20,121 bases of DNA from a virus: positions 1 to 20,121 of the IMG/VR virus record IMGVR_UViG_3300036785_000424. One strand, given 5' to 3'. The notes beneath the pieces were generated by a model. The model did not search any database. It had not been told where the DNA came from and worked only from the letters and a program-made list of their open reading frames with translations. Each line of letters begins with the position of its first letter. Within the stretch, counting starts at the first letter, position 1. Below are positions 5,821 through 13,437 of the stretch, in pieces. Made by a program: the position numbers and the translations under genes.

Positions 5821-7535
5821 GCCGGGGCCTCGTTCGGGACTTCCGTCATCTCGAGGGTTGTCTGCGCCAGGTCGTTGTTCAACCACTCGATTTCCACGTC
5901 GTCAGAATCGAGCCGCGCGAAAACTAGAAAACTGACCATCGTGTGCGCCGCTGGGAAGGCCTTCGGGAGTGTGGCATCAAAGCCGAGCGTTTCTGTTCCG
6001 TCGCCATTGTCCACCGAGCTCGTAATTTTCCGGTACACCGTGCCACTCAGGTCAAAGGGAATCAGCGCCAGATAGCGCCGCGCATTGTTCGGAAACATGA
6101 AACGCGTGTAGAACTCGCTTTTGATTTTGATTCCTGAGTCGCCCAAAACTGCGTCTTGGGACATGATCAGGTCTTGGTCCCAGGTAGGAATCCAGAATGG
6201 AAATAGCTTGCCAAGACGCGCCAGGAAAAAACCGCGCAGCGTTGTCACCTGCGAGTGGTTCAGCATTAGCCAGGGAAACGGTTGCGACGTAATCGCAGAA
6301 CCGCCTTTGTCTATCACCGTGATGGGGCCGACGCCGGGGTCGATGTGAATCAACTTACGAGAATATTTTCGTTTTAAATCGGTCGGCCAGTTTGCCGGAA
6401 TTTCCAGCACATCAAAGCCTTTGTATTGGGTGAGCGAAACGGCCGGCGTTGGGGCGACTTGCTGCGCTTCTCCAGAGAATTCCAAGTCCATTTGGTCCGC
6501 GCCAGAAAAAAGCCGTTGAATGTCCACCGTATCGCCTAGCCGCGCGAGAAACACGGGCATCACAAGCGTTGTCGGTCCGGCTTTCCAATTTTGTTGTGTT
6601 GGCGAGCCGAGCGAGATCGAGCTCGAGGTCATTCCCGTGATGCTCACCGCCTCGAAAGTAAACTCGTCCGTCCAGATTGCCGCAATGCCGCCGACTGCAA
6701 ATTGAAAGTCGGTCGTCTTTACCTGCAGCGTAAGCGAACCGGGCGCCGCGTCGGCGAGCAATGGTGAAACATCGGGCCACCAGGGGACGCCATAGGGCTC
6801 ATTTTGCCAACCCCAGATTTGGCTTTCAATTCCCGCCGCCTCGCGCGCCGTCATGCCCTTGGCGCGAAACGACGCGCCGCGCCGTGGAAGTTGGCGCAGT
6901 GCGCGGCGTTGCTCGCTGTTACTGTACGAAGCGAGCACGTTGGTGAGGTACGAAATCTTTTCCTTCGTGCCGTAGTCCCAATCGATCGGCGCAGAAAATA
7001 AGACGATGCGATTTCCCGTAACCAGGATGCACGTCCCACTCACCCCGCTTTGAAACGCGAAACAAATTTCCTCATTGATACTCGGCGCGCCCGTCTTGCT
7101 CACAAGCACCTGATAGACGCGGCTGTCGAGCGCTGCATAAAACGTTGGGAACGGGTAGGGGTTTGAGACCGTAAGATCGCCCGTGCCTATGACGTTGATC
7201 GCCGTCAGGATTTGGCCGAGGTTTCGAGACGTGTTCCACGGCTCGACGGCGAACTGCGTGTCTGTGATGACAAAGCCGAGATTTTCGGTGAGCGGATTCA
7301 TAATGAGGCGTTCGAACAACTGCCCGCCGAATGCCTCTACCATGCGCCCGGACAAGTTTCGCGCCGCCGACGATGTGATAAACGTGGCCCTGTTAGCTGC
7401 CGCGATCGCGCTCGAGCCCAGATGCAGGCCAATGGTGGCGGAAAAACTCGCGCCTGCAACGTCCGTACTAACAGCGAACGGCGGAATGGAAACCGCTATC
7501 GGAGAAAAGTCGACGCCTGCAAAATTGGTCGGCAT
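5817..7535 (-). CDS. Distal tail protein preceding the gpL-like gene
   Basis: This 572-aa virion protein has an N-terminal beta-rich region to about residue 180. A central segment follows with SNSEQRRALRQLPRRGASF and a C-terminal region with LFPFWIPTWDQDL and a final FLVFARLDSDDVEIEWL. The 'Arg-rich helix then W/P-rich' pattern and the position before the gpL-like gene are typical of large uncharacterised tail proteins of siphoviruses that occupy the gpM/distal tail slot. No enzymatic motif is visible. Its stop overlaps the start of the gpL-like gene (ATGA), implying translational coupling, and its ATG lies four bases after the stop of the 336-aa gene with GAGG just upstream. The distal tail/tip role rests mainly on context. 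Confidence 0.72.
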   Translation of the reverse strand: MPTNFAGVDFSPIAVSIPPFAVSTDVAGASFSATIGLHLGSSAIAAANRATFITSSAARNLSGRMVEAFGGQLFERLIMNPLTENLGFVITDTQFAVEPWNTSRNLGQILTAINVIGTGDLTVSNPYPFPTFYAALDSRVYQVLVSKTGAPSINEEICFAFQSGVSGTCILVTGNRIVLFSAPIDWDYGTKEKISYLTNVLASYSNSEQRRALRQLPRRGASFRAKGMTAREAAGIESQIWGWQNEPYGVPWWPDVSPLLADAAPGSLTLQVKTTDFQFAVGGIAAIWTDEFTFEAVSITGMTSSSISLGSPTQQNWKAGPTTLVMPVFLARLGDTVDIQRLFSGADQMDLEFSGEAQQVAPTPAVSLTQYKGFDVLEIPANWPTDLKRKYSRKLIHIDPGVGPITVIDKGGSAITSQPFPWLMLNHSQVTTLRGFFLARLGKLFPFWIPTWDQDLIMSQDAVLGDSGIKIKSEFYTRFMFPNNARRYLALIPFDLSGTVYRKITSSVDNGDGTETLGFDATLPKAFPAAHTMVSFLVFARLDSDDVEIEWLNNDLAQTTLEMTEVPNEAPA

Positions 7536-7539
7536 TGCC

Positions 7540-8550
7540 TCACTGTTTCACGACTGCGAAATTCGGGAACATTTTATAGGTCGTCGTGCCGAGCACATAC
7601 TCGGAAGCATTCGAGAAACCCGCGCCGACGCCGTTTGTCAAAAACACATAGGGAAGCGACCCGATGAAAGAAAACGCGCCCGTGTCGCGAGTCGCCATCA
7701 AAATGATGGGCAAAAGGTTCGCGCGGCTGTCAGCGCTGCTCGTCTGATTCAATTGCCACGTTTGCGTAGGAGCTAAACTGTCCGAATAACGCGGCCCGAT
7801 TGTGCGCGGTGACCCGCCGCCCGTCGCTTGCGCTACCATGCTGGCAAGGTTCTTTCCCGTGTAGCCTTGCGCGGGGCCAGTGTTCGACGAAACGCCCAAC
7901 CATTTCCCTGTGAACGTGTCGACGTCGACGCGAACGAAACAATTCTGAACGCTGCCCGCGTCTGCGTCTGCGCCCGGACAATTCGACGTCGTCGTCGCGC
8001 CCGCATTGTTGGCCGTGGTCAGTGTGCTGAAATAGCCGCTCATGCTCCCGAAAAAGTACGGGCCGCCTGTCCAAGTTCCCGCCTTGATAGGCGACGGACC
8101 CCAACCAAGGTATTTGTAAAGCGCGGGCGTTGTTTCGATGACAATGACAACGTTGTCGCCGCCAGAGTCGGCGAAAAAATAATAGTTCTGAATCGATCCT
8201 GAGGGCAGGCCGATGCCCACACCAACCGTGTACGTTTGCCCGGAGCCAATAGGGCCGCCAAGTTGCGCGTTCCATGCGTTAACGCCGTTAAAGCTGGTAT
8301 TGAGATATAGGCCGAGTCCGTTGCCCGCCTGTGTCATTCCCCCGCCCCAAATGTTCGTTGCTGTTTCAGTGCTCACGAACGCGCGAAGGCTCACGTAGTT
8401 AGTGCCTTTGTGAAGGTGCGCGCGCCAACCCGCGCCGCCTACGCCGTCGGCCTGGCTCATGTCTTGCGTCCACCCAATCGACACGAGCCAGGTCACGAGC
8501 GTCTGCAAAAGATTGATCGGGCTGGTTGCCGTCCCAGTTTGGTAAGACAT
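7540..8550 (-). CDS. Tail virion protein, paralogue of the 396-aa neighbour
   Basis: This 336-aa protein is rich in Gly, Thr, Ser and Asn with no enzymatic motif and no signal peptide. It begins with a short helical segment (INLLQTLVTWLVSIGWT) and continues as probable beta structure (QNYYFFADSGGDNVVIVIE, LYKYLGWG), ending in TTTYKMFPNFAVVKQ. The same layout is found in the upstream 396-aa protein, so the two look like tandem paralogues. Placement between tape measure and distal tail genes suggests a tail-tip or side-fibre component. The ribosome site (GAGG at about six bases) is modest and the gap to the upstream stop is 13 bases. Virion location is inferred from context; a receptor or carbohydrate-binding function is only a possibility. 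Confidence 0.65.
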   Translation of the reverse strand: MSYQTGTATSPINLLQTLVTWLVSIGWTQDMSQADGVGGAGWRAHLHKGTNYVSLRAFVSTETATNIWGGGMTQAGNGLGLYLNTSFNGVNAWNAQLGGPIGSGQTYTVGVGIGLPSGSIQNYYFFADSGGDNVVIVIETTPALYKYLGWGPSPIKAGTWTGGPYFFGSMSGYFSTLTTANNAGATTTSNCPGADADAGSVQNCFVRVDVDTFTGKWLGVSSNTGPAQGYTGKNLASMVAQATGGGSPRTIGPRYSDSLAPTQTWQLNQTSSADSRANLLPIILMATRDTGAFSFIGSLPYVFLTNGVGAGFSNASEYVLGTTTYKMFPNFAVVKQ

Positions 8551-8563
8551 TGCGCCTCGCTCG

Positions 8564-9754
8564 TCAGATAAGTTTCACTGCGGCGTAGTCCGTTTGCGTG
8601 GTCCTGAAAACGTTCTGCACCACGAGGTAAATTGAGTTTCCGATCGTCACCGTGTTTTCGGAGCCGTTCGAAAATCCACTGATGGCCTCGACGCCTTCGG
8701 GTTCTCCCCACATATTCGGCGGGGCGCCGCTGACGTCGCCCAAAACGATAGGAAGCATGGAATAGCCGCCGTCGAGGTTTGTCGCCCAATTTGACCAGGC
8801 GCTTATAAACGGCCACACCTTGCCCACAGGTGCCGCGTTCGAGCCGTCCGACGCGCGGCAAAATGAGTGCCAAGTTCCAGACGCAAGCCGCAATTGCATC
8901 TGGCTACATTGTTCCGCCGCCGTGTTGGCTGGCGTGCAATGTGAAGGGTTTTGCATTTCAGTTCCCGTATAGCTCCAACGCCAGTTGATGCTTGTCGCCA
9001 CTGGTTCAGTCACGACGAAACACAAGTTTCCGCCCACACAGAGCGGATACGGGAAAACAGACGGGCTCATGTACGAATTCAAAAAGCCTAGATAAGCGAT
9101 CGCGTACACCGAGGACACTTTTGCGACGACGATAACGCGCCGCCCATTCGCCACAAACCAATAGTTCATTGGCTGGTTCCAGAGCGTCAAAACTGGGGAC
9201 GAGTGCGTCTGCCCGCCTGGTCCGCCGATGTAACCCGCCTGATTTTCAAAAGCGAGCGCCGAATCAAAAGCCGTGAAGCCGCCCAGTCTCCAATTGTAAT
9301 AATCCGCTGTTAGGTTCGAGAAAATTTTCGCGCCGACTAAAATCTGATTCAGGCCGCCGTTACCTGGGGCCTGCCAGATCATTTCCGTACTCGTCGTGCG
9401 GCGTTTTGAAAGCCAGGGCGGGCAAGTCGAAAATGTCCAGTTGTCGCCGGAAATAAAAGCGACGCCGCCCGCTGTGATCGTAAAATTCACTTTCGTGTTG
9501 ACGAACGGCGTGCCGACGGTTCCAGTTCCGAGCGAGCCGGATGTGCTCCCAGTCACCGAAAACGCGGTCGAGCTCGTCATGGCCACGGTGATATTTTCCG
9601 CGATCGAGGTTGATCCGCCGATGAGAGAAGAGATCAAACCGTTTCCCGTGCCCGCATAAGTCGGTGACGTGCACATCCCCTGCGACGTCAGAAACGTGTC
9701 GAGTTTGTTCAACAGGTCGGCGTAATCCGTCGATGTTCCATTAATCCAAGACAT
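8564..9754 (-). CDS. Tail virion protein with inserted beta domain
   Basis: This 396-aa protein follows the tape measure gene by three bases. It starts with a helical segment (YADLLNKLDTFLTSQGM), then a beta-rich domain at residues about 31-111 that matches a domain in the 901-aa tip protein. A longer body resembles the 336-aa neighbour (MNYWFVANGRRVIVVAKV, AYLGFLNS; C-terminal NSIYLVVQNVF...YAAVKLI). Ten or so cysteines are present, more than in its neighbours. No catalytic motif is seen. Start ATG 9754 is preceded by GAGGACGG. Context suggests a distal tail structural or host-contact protein. The paralogy and shared domain are visible in the translations; function is inferred. Confidence 0.66.
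   Translation of the reverse strand: MSWINGTSTDYADLLNKLDTFLTSQGMCTSPTYAGTGNGLISSLIGGSTSIAENITVAMTSSTAFSVTGSTSGSLGTGTVGTPFVNTKVNFTITAGGVAFISGDNWTFSTCPPWLSKRRTTSTEMIWQAPGNGGLNQILVGAKIFSNLTADYYNWRLGGFTAFDSALAFENQAGYIGGPGGQTHSSPVLTLWNQPMNYWFVANGRRVIVVAKVSSVYAIAYLGFLNSYMSPSVFPYPLCVGGNLCFVVTEPVATSINWRWSYTGTEMQNPSHCTPANTAAEQCSQMQLRLASGTWHSFCRASDGSNAAPVGKVWPFISAWSNWATNLDGGYSMLPIVLGDVSGAPPNMWGEPEGVEAISGFSNGSENTVTIGNSIYLVVQNVFRTTQTDYAAVKLI
9422..9664 (-). other. Shared beta-rich domain in the 396-aa tail protein
   Basis: Residues about 31-111 read PTYAGTGNG...AENITV...AFSVTGSTSGSLGT...FTITAGGVAFISGDNWTFST. Most landmarks align with residues 170-255 of the tip protein, with a gap of about four residues. 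The 336-aa paralogue lacks it, which supports insertion into an older scaffold. Confidence 0.65.
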
Positions 9755-9757
9755 GGC

Positions 9758-11743
9758 TTAGTCCGTCCTCGAGAGCGCCCGCTGCGCGCCTTTCGGGTTG
9801 TTCGTGAGTTGTTGCAGGATTACTTTTCCCGCCGCCTTAGACCCCAAATGCCGAAGGATCAAACCCTCATCGAGGCCGATGCCCATCGAAATCTCACTCG
9901 AGCTCGTGACGTCGCCCCCGGTGAATCCGCCCGCTGCCAGGTGTGTAACGCCCGTTGCCATGTTGAGCATTTCGAGATTTTTCGCGCCGATTTGCTTAAC
10001 CGCTTCCGCGTTCATCACGAATTCACCCGATGAAAGCATCGCCGGGATCATGTCTGATTTTGGGCCGCCTGGTCCGCTAACAGGGCCGCCGCCAGCAAAG
10101 CCGCCGCCGCCCAGTGCGCCGATAAGCTGGCCGAGAAACCCGCCGCCGCCTCCACCGCCACCGCCGCCGCCCTCGCCGCCACCTTCACCGCCGCTTGTGT
10201 CGCCGAGGAGTTGTTTCTGTATTTTCGTGAGCAAAAATTGCGCCGCCATTTTCTGCAGATCGGAAATAATGGATTTGGCCAGGTTCGCGAACGCTTGCTG
10301 GAAGGAGTTCGCGTTGGTTATCCCTTCCGTGAAAAACTTGTTGATATCTCCCCCGATGGCTTTGCCCGCCGTCTGTATGCCGGTCAAATGTTTCTGTGCG
10401 GCCTCTGTCGCCGCTGCCACGTCAGCGTTGTATCTGTCCTCTGCGGCTAATTTGTCTGCCTGATACTTTTTGAATTGTTCCAAGCCTTCCGCCTGTACTT
10501 TCTTGTCCTGGTCCAAAAACAAGGGAAGCATTTCCGTCAGCCGTTGATCGAGATATTTTTTTTCCACGTCGAGTTTTTGCTGCGCGAGCGCTTTAAGGTC
10601 TGCCTCCTCTTGCGCGCCGGTGATTCGTCGGAGAGACGCCTGTCGTTCGATTTCACGTTGTTGCAGCGCGATGGCATCGATGGCCTTTTTTTCCTCGAGT
10701 GCTTCGTTTTCGTCGGCGAGTTTTCTTTTCGCTTCGCTGAACGCTATCAAATCCTTGAGTTCGGTTTCCGTTTGTTTCGCTTGCGCCTGTATTCCAAATT
10801 CTGCCTCGTCCGTCGCGAGTTTCTGGCGGTCCTCCGCCAATTTCTTGTCGGCCTCCCACAACCGCGCCCATTCTGTAATCGTTTTTTTGTTCTGTTCCTC
10901 GAGGGCTTTCGCCGCTTTGTCGTCCGCTTCCTTTGTCACGATCGCTTTGTTTTTTTCCGCAATTTTGCGCTGCTCGAGTAATTCGTCCTCGCCTTGCTGG
11001 GCGATTTTGAGTCTATTTTCGCGACCTACCATTTCGTTGGCTGCGGCTGCGGTCTCTGCTTCCGTTATGCCTTCACCGATGCCGCCCACGCCGCCTTTTA
11101 AGAAACCTGCAAATCCGGCTTGTACTGTCGCGAGGAATCCAGCGCCTGAAACCGGAGCGTTGAGCGAGTTGCGGAGGTTGTTGATGTTTGTGTCCGCTTT
11201 GGTGAGTGCCGTGTTCAGGTCGCGCACGTCCAGGTTGGCGATATCGACCGCGTTTTTTCCCAGTCGCTCATACTGTGCGTTTAGCGCGGCCATTTTAGTG
11301 ACATGCTCATCGAGCGCTTTGTTAAATGCGCGTTCCTGGTCGTATGCCGTTTTTTCTTCCTCCGTGTAGACGAGCAGGTTAGAAATGAACTCACTCATTT
11401 TTTCGGCGGCATGCACGATAACTTCCGCAAAACCGATGGCCGCCGCAACCGGGAAAGCCGCCGCTAGAATCGGGCCTAATGTTTCAGAGGATGCCAGCAC
11501 GCCGCGCAGGTGCCGGTTGAGTTTTATTCCGACTTCTTCACCGAGCAGGGCCGCCGCGCCTTTTGCCTCGTGCATCGACGCGCTTAAAACTTCCTCCCCT
11601 TCCGCTGCCTCGAGCGCGCTCTGCTTCACGTCGCGTTGCTGCGTAGCTAATTGTTTCAGTTGCGACGATAGCGAATTGATCGCCGCAGAAACGCCGCGAT
11701 CCTCTGCAGTGAAGGCAATGCTTACTTGTGGCGGCGTAGACAA
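9758..11743 (-). CDS. Tape measure protein
   Basis: This 661-aa protein sets tail length and is ejected with DNA. It has a helical N-terminal part, a hydrophobic segment at about residues 91-111 and a long charged coiled-coil region (about 230-450, rich in Lys, Glu and Ala). A lambda-type C-terminal region follows (SFQQAFANLAKSIISDL), then a glycine-rich linker with an 11-Gly run (about 518-548) and the signature FAGGGPVSGPGGPKSD...LSSGEFVMNAEAV, common at tape measure C-termini. At about 0.15 nm per residue the tail would be near 100 nm. The start is an uncommon TTG at 11743, preceded by GAAAGGGG and following the stop of the frameshifted chaperone by one base. The next plausible start codons lie well inside the conserved N-terminus. 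Confidence 0.93.
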   Translation of the reverse strand: MSTPPQVSIAFTAEDRGVSAAINSLSSQLKQLATQQRDVKQSALEAAEGEEVLSASMHEAKGAAALLGEEVGIKLNRHLRGVLASSETLGPILAAAFPVAAAIGFAEVIVHAAEKMSEFISNLLVYTEEEKTAYDQERAFNKALDEHVTKMAALNAQYERLGKNAVDIANLDVRDLNTALTKADTNINNLRNSLNAPVSGAGFLATVQAGFAGFLKGGVGGIGEGITEAETAAAANEMVGRENRLKIAQQGEDELLEQRKIAEKNKAIVTKEADDKAAKALEEQNKKTITEWARLWEADKKLAEDRQKLATDEAEFGIQAQAKQTETELKDLIAFSEAKRKLADENEALEEKKAIDAIALQQREIERQASLRRITGAQEEADLKALAQQKLDVEKKYLDQRLTEMLPLFLDQDKKVQAEGLEQFKKYQADKLAAEDRYNADVAAATEAAQKHLTGIQTAGKAIGGDINKFFTEGITNANSFQQAFANLAKSIISDLQKMAAQFLLTKIQKQLLGDTSGGEGGGEGGGGGGGGGGGFLGQLIGALGGGGFAGGGPVSGPGGPKSDMIPAMLSSGEFVMNAEAVKQIGAKNLEMLNMATGVTHLAAGGFTGGDVTSSSEISMGIGLDEGLILRHLGSKAAGKVILQQLTNNPKGAQRALSRTD

Positions 11744-11744
11744 G

Positions 11745-12418
11745 CTAAACCCCTTTCAAAATCTTGGGCAACGACGGCGGGTTTTCCTGGCGTTTCCGAT
11801 GTGGGGCAAGAACAGCCCAGACGAGCACATCGATAAAATACTCCTGGCGCGCGCTCTCGCGGAGTTGCGAAAGATAGAAAAGCAAGAGCTCGCGGAGGGG
11901 CCATGCGCGCACCTCGTCGAACCTCGTCGGGTCATGCCCTGCTACGGAACGGATAACGAGGGCGAAGTTTCCAAAGTCTCGGGCGCCGCGTTCTCGGTAA
12001 CGTGGTCCGCGTCGCTCTGGGTCGAAGAGCTCTGGAAAGTCTGCGACGATGGCGTCTCGTATCGAAAAAAAAGCGCGACGTGTCGCAGCACCTCTCGACC
12101 CATGATGAGTTTTTCTTCCGCGTCGGTTATCGCCGCAAAGCGCGCGGCGTTTTTGTCGGCGTCCTCCCGCGTCCATGTTTTGCCTTCTTCCGTGAGCAAT
12201 CCGGCGAGCAATTTATATTTGCGCCCGCTCTCTACAATCCGCGCTTGTGTTTCAATCGCCCTTTCTTCTCTCTGTTCATCCGAGAGCGCCGTCGTGTGCG
12301 TGAGCAACCCAAGAACGCCAGAGCGCTGCAATTGCGTCAAGACATAGTCATCTTGGATCGCCGCGAGTGCTTCTGTGACTCCGTGAAAATTGCGGCCATC
12401 GAGTTTTATCGTCTCCAC
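11745..12418 (-). CDS. Frameshifted tail assembly chaperone (gpGT-like)
   Basis: This is the long product of the tail chaperone locus. It is read from the same GTG as the short form through ...HVALFF, then shifted -1 on the T8 run (12065-12072) into SIRDAIVADFPELFDPERRG and on to ...PSLPKILKGV. The result is about 224 aa, of which the last 106 are from the -1 frame. The downstream segment PLRELLLFYLSQLRESARQEYF is typical of the T-domain in siphovirus chaperones. In lambda the GT fusion binds the tape measure and recruits tail tube subunits; the tape measure gene follows here directly, as expected. The -1 frame has no convincing start and ribosome site of its own near the junction, which supports frameshifting rather than a separate gene. 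Confidence 0.82.
11942..12418 (-). CDS. Tail assembly chaperone, short form (gpG-like)
   Basis: This 158-aa product is read without frameshift. It is predicted cytosolic and should chaperone the tape measure during tail assembly. I chose GTG 12418 (VETIKLDGRNFHG) because the family-like domain begins there and AAGGGAG lies at good spacing. ATG 12454 (12 residues longer) is possible but lies in the loop of a predicted hairpin with poorer context, and ATG 12544 has no ribosome site. The slippery codons CTT TTT TTT encode its L116-F117-F118; the remaining 40 residues after the shift point (RYETPSSQ...SLSVP) are polar and low complexity. The gene is preceded by a 213-base structured leader, odd in an otherwise tightly packed operon. 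Confidence 0.8.
   Translation of the reverse strand: METIKLDGRNFHGVTEALAAIQDDYVLTQLQRSGVLGLLTHTTALSDEQREERAIETQARIVESGRKYKLLAGLLTEEGKTWTREDADKNAARFAAITDAEEKLIMGREVLRHVALFFRYETPSSQTFQSSSTQSDADHVTENAAPETLETSPSLSVP
12065..12073 (-). promoter_or_regulatory. -1 ribosomal frameshift site (T8 slippery run)
   Basis: In the short-form frame the codons are CTT TTT TTT CGA (12073-12062). This fits the X XXY YYZ rule as T TTT TTT. A one-base slip back gives ...TTT TTT TCG ATA, entering the frame that encodes the conserved T-domain. Location near the end of the upstream frame, about 125 bases before its stop, is normal for tail chaperones. Confidence 0.82.
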
Positions 12419-12538
12419 CTTTGGTCTCCCTTCTAAACGAGGGCGAGAGGCCATTGTCCCGCCCTCGCCGCCCTGCGACGACGCCGGAGACCAATCGAGC
12501 GCCGTGCAAGACCTGGTATGCGCGTTGCTTTGGTCTCC
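12419..12538 (-). promoter_or_regulatory. Candidate translational switch before the tail chaperone
   Basis: In the mRNA the 9-mer GGAGACCAA occurs at 12538-12530 (A) and 12429-12421 (C), each extended to an 11-mer ending AAAG. Its exact complement TTGGTCTCC lies between them at 12494-12486 (B). B can pair perfectly with A (35-base loop) or with C (56-base loop), but not both. C includes the GGAG of the presumed ribosome-binding site for GTG 12418. The B-C loop contains its own hairpin, GGCGAG (12469-12464) with CTCGCC (12447-12442), extendable to about 8 pairs. The complementarity is seen; regulation is inferred. Confidence 0.5.
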
Positions 12539-12555
12539 TCGCATCTGCGAAACGC

Positions 12556-12594
12556 GCCAGGCCTGCCACGCCCGCCCCGGCCTTGCAACCTGGC
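12556..12594. repeat. GC-rich inverted repeat in the chaperone leader
   Basis: GCCAGG (12556-12561) and CCTGGC (12589-12594) are perfectly complementary around a very GC-rich centre, upstream of the three 9-mers. It would add a further hairpin to the leader RNA between tail tube and chaperone genes. Confidence 0.35.
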
Positions 12595-12611
12595 CACGCT
12601 TCGCATTTCCG

Positions 12612-12631
12612 CCAGAGTCCGCAGATTCTGG
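12612..12631 (-). terminator. Hairpin directly after the tail tube gene
   Basis: Immediately after the tail tube stop codon (12632-12634) the transcript has CCAGA paired with TCTGG, an A-C mismatch, a TC/GA pair and a TGCG loop. There is no T-run, so it is more likely an mRNA 3' stabiliser, processing point or weak pause than a strong rho-independent terminator. Confidence 0.35.
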
Positions 12632-13426
12632 TCAGAAAAACGTTGCCTGGAAATATGGCGCGGAGGGGTGGTGTGCCGTGTCGTCGAGGATCATTCCCTT
12701 CAGCGTCCAATTTCCATAGTCGTCGGCAATCATTCCGAGCGCGCCGCCAGGGTTTAAATTCACGTTCCAGATATCGAGCGCGATTTTCTGGCCGTCTGTC
12801 GGATCCGGGTCGAACGTGAGTTTTCCCTTGATGTAAGGCTGCGTTGCGCCCTGGACGACGTTGTTCGTCGCAGCGAGCGGCTTGTAATCGATCGTGACCG
12901 CCGACGTGTCAACGACCGCGCTCGTGAGCGGAAAATAAATCAACCCAAGTTGCGGGTCCGCGATCGTGTAGTCGACTCCCTGCACCAGAGTCGTTACGCC
13001 CTGGTGTACGACCGTGTTCGCGGGCAGCGATACGTCGAGGTTCAGCGCCAGCGTTCGAAAAAACTTTCCTTTTTTCGTCGGCGTCGCGCCGACGAGCGCC
13101 TCGCCCGTCACTGGCGTGGCCGTTCCCACGACGCTTACGATGCCAGCGGCCATCATCACAATGGCCATATGCTGCGCGGAAAAGTCTGTTCCAGTAATGC
13201 TGACAGACGGCTCGCGCTTTTTCAAAGCCGATGCAATCAGCGAAACGCTTTTGTTGATCGACTGGAACAGCGTGGCAATATCGTCTTTGATATCGAGTTC
13301 GAGTTTGGTGCAGTTTCCGAGGTGCTGGCTTCCGGTCGGGTTTCCGCTCGCGTCGAAAACGTCGAACAGAATCGAACCTTTGCCAAGCATCGGCAAATGC
13401 GGGATGGGGTAGAGCAGTCCTGGCAT
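12632..13426 (-). CDS. Major tail tube protein
   Basis: This 264-aa protein would polymerise into the tail tube. The N-terminal half has the layout usual for siphovirus tube proteins (KGSILFDVFDASGNPTG, LELDIKDDIATLFQS, SVSITGTDFSAQHMAIVM). The rest is beta-rich (FRTLALNLDVSLPANT, YTIADPQLGLIYFP, YIKGKLTFDPDPTDGQ), ending in FQATFF. It lies between the tail-terminator-like gene and the chaperone gene, the expected slot. The ribosome site is strong (TTAGGAGGAAACACC before ATG 13426), suiting an abundant protein, and a hairpin follows the stop. A clear signature motif is lacking, so the call rests on size, fold-like pattern and synteny. Confidence 0.85.
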   Translation of the reverse strand: MPGLLYPIPHLPMLGKGSILFDVFDASGNPTGSQHLGNCTKLELDIKDDIATLFQSINKSVSLIASALKKREPSVSITGTDFSAQHMAIVMMAAGIVSVVGTATPVTGEALVGATPTKKGKFFRTLALNLDVSLPANTVVHQGVTTLVQGVDYTIADPQLGLIYFPLTSAVVDTSAVTIDYKPLAATNNVVQGATQPYIKGKLTFDPDPTDGQKIALDIWNVNLNPGGALGMIADDYGNWTLKGMILDDTAHHPSAPYFQATFF

Positions 13427-13437
13427 GGTGTTTCCTC

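Noticed and set aside
7183-7776. Two long overlapping plus-strand frames opposite the 572- and 336-aa tail genes
   Set aside because: They cross a gene boundary of the coding strand, overlap each other and show no recognisable domain.
10141-10200. Microsatellite or CRISPR-like repeat in the GCC-rich block
   Set aside because: It encodes the glycine-rich linker of the tape measure protein; there are no spaced repeat units.
10620-11369. 249-codon plus-strand open frame opposite the tape measure coiled coil
   Set aside because: Its sequence is the low-complexity antisense of Lys/Glu/Ala codons (runs of Ser, Phe, Ala); no start signal.
11745-12176. Independent 143-aa gene in the -1 frame of the chaperone locus
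   Set aside because: Its upstream part is an Arg-rich shadow of the short form; the T8 slippery run joins the frames exactly at the start of the conserved part.
11385-12347. 320-codon plus-strand open frame opposite the tape measure start and tail chaperone
   Set aside because: It is Ser/Ala/Cys-rich, has no family pattern and lies antisense to two genes with clear families and ribosome sites; it is a composition shadow.
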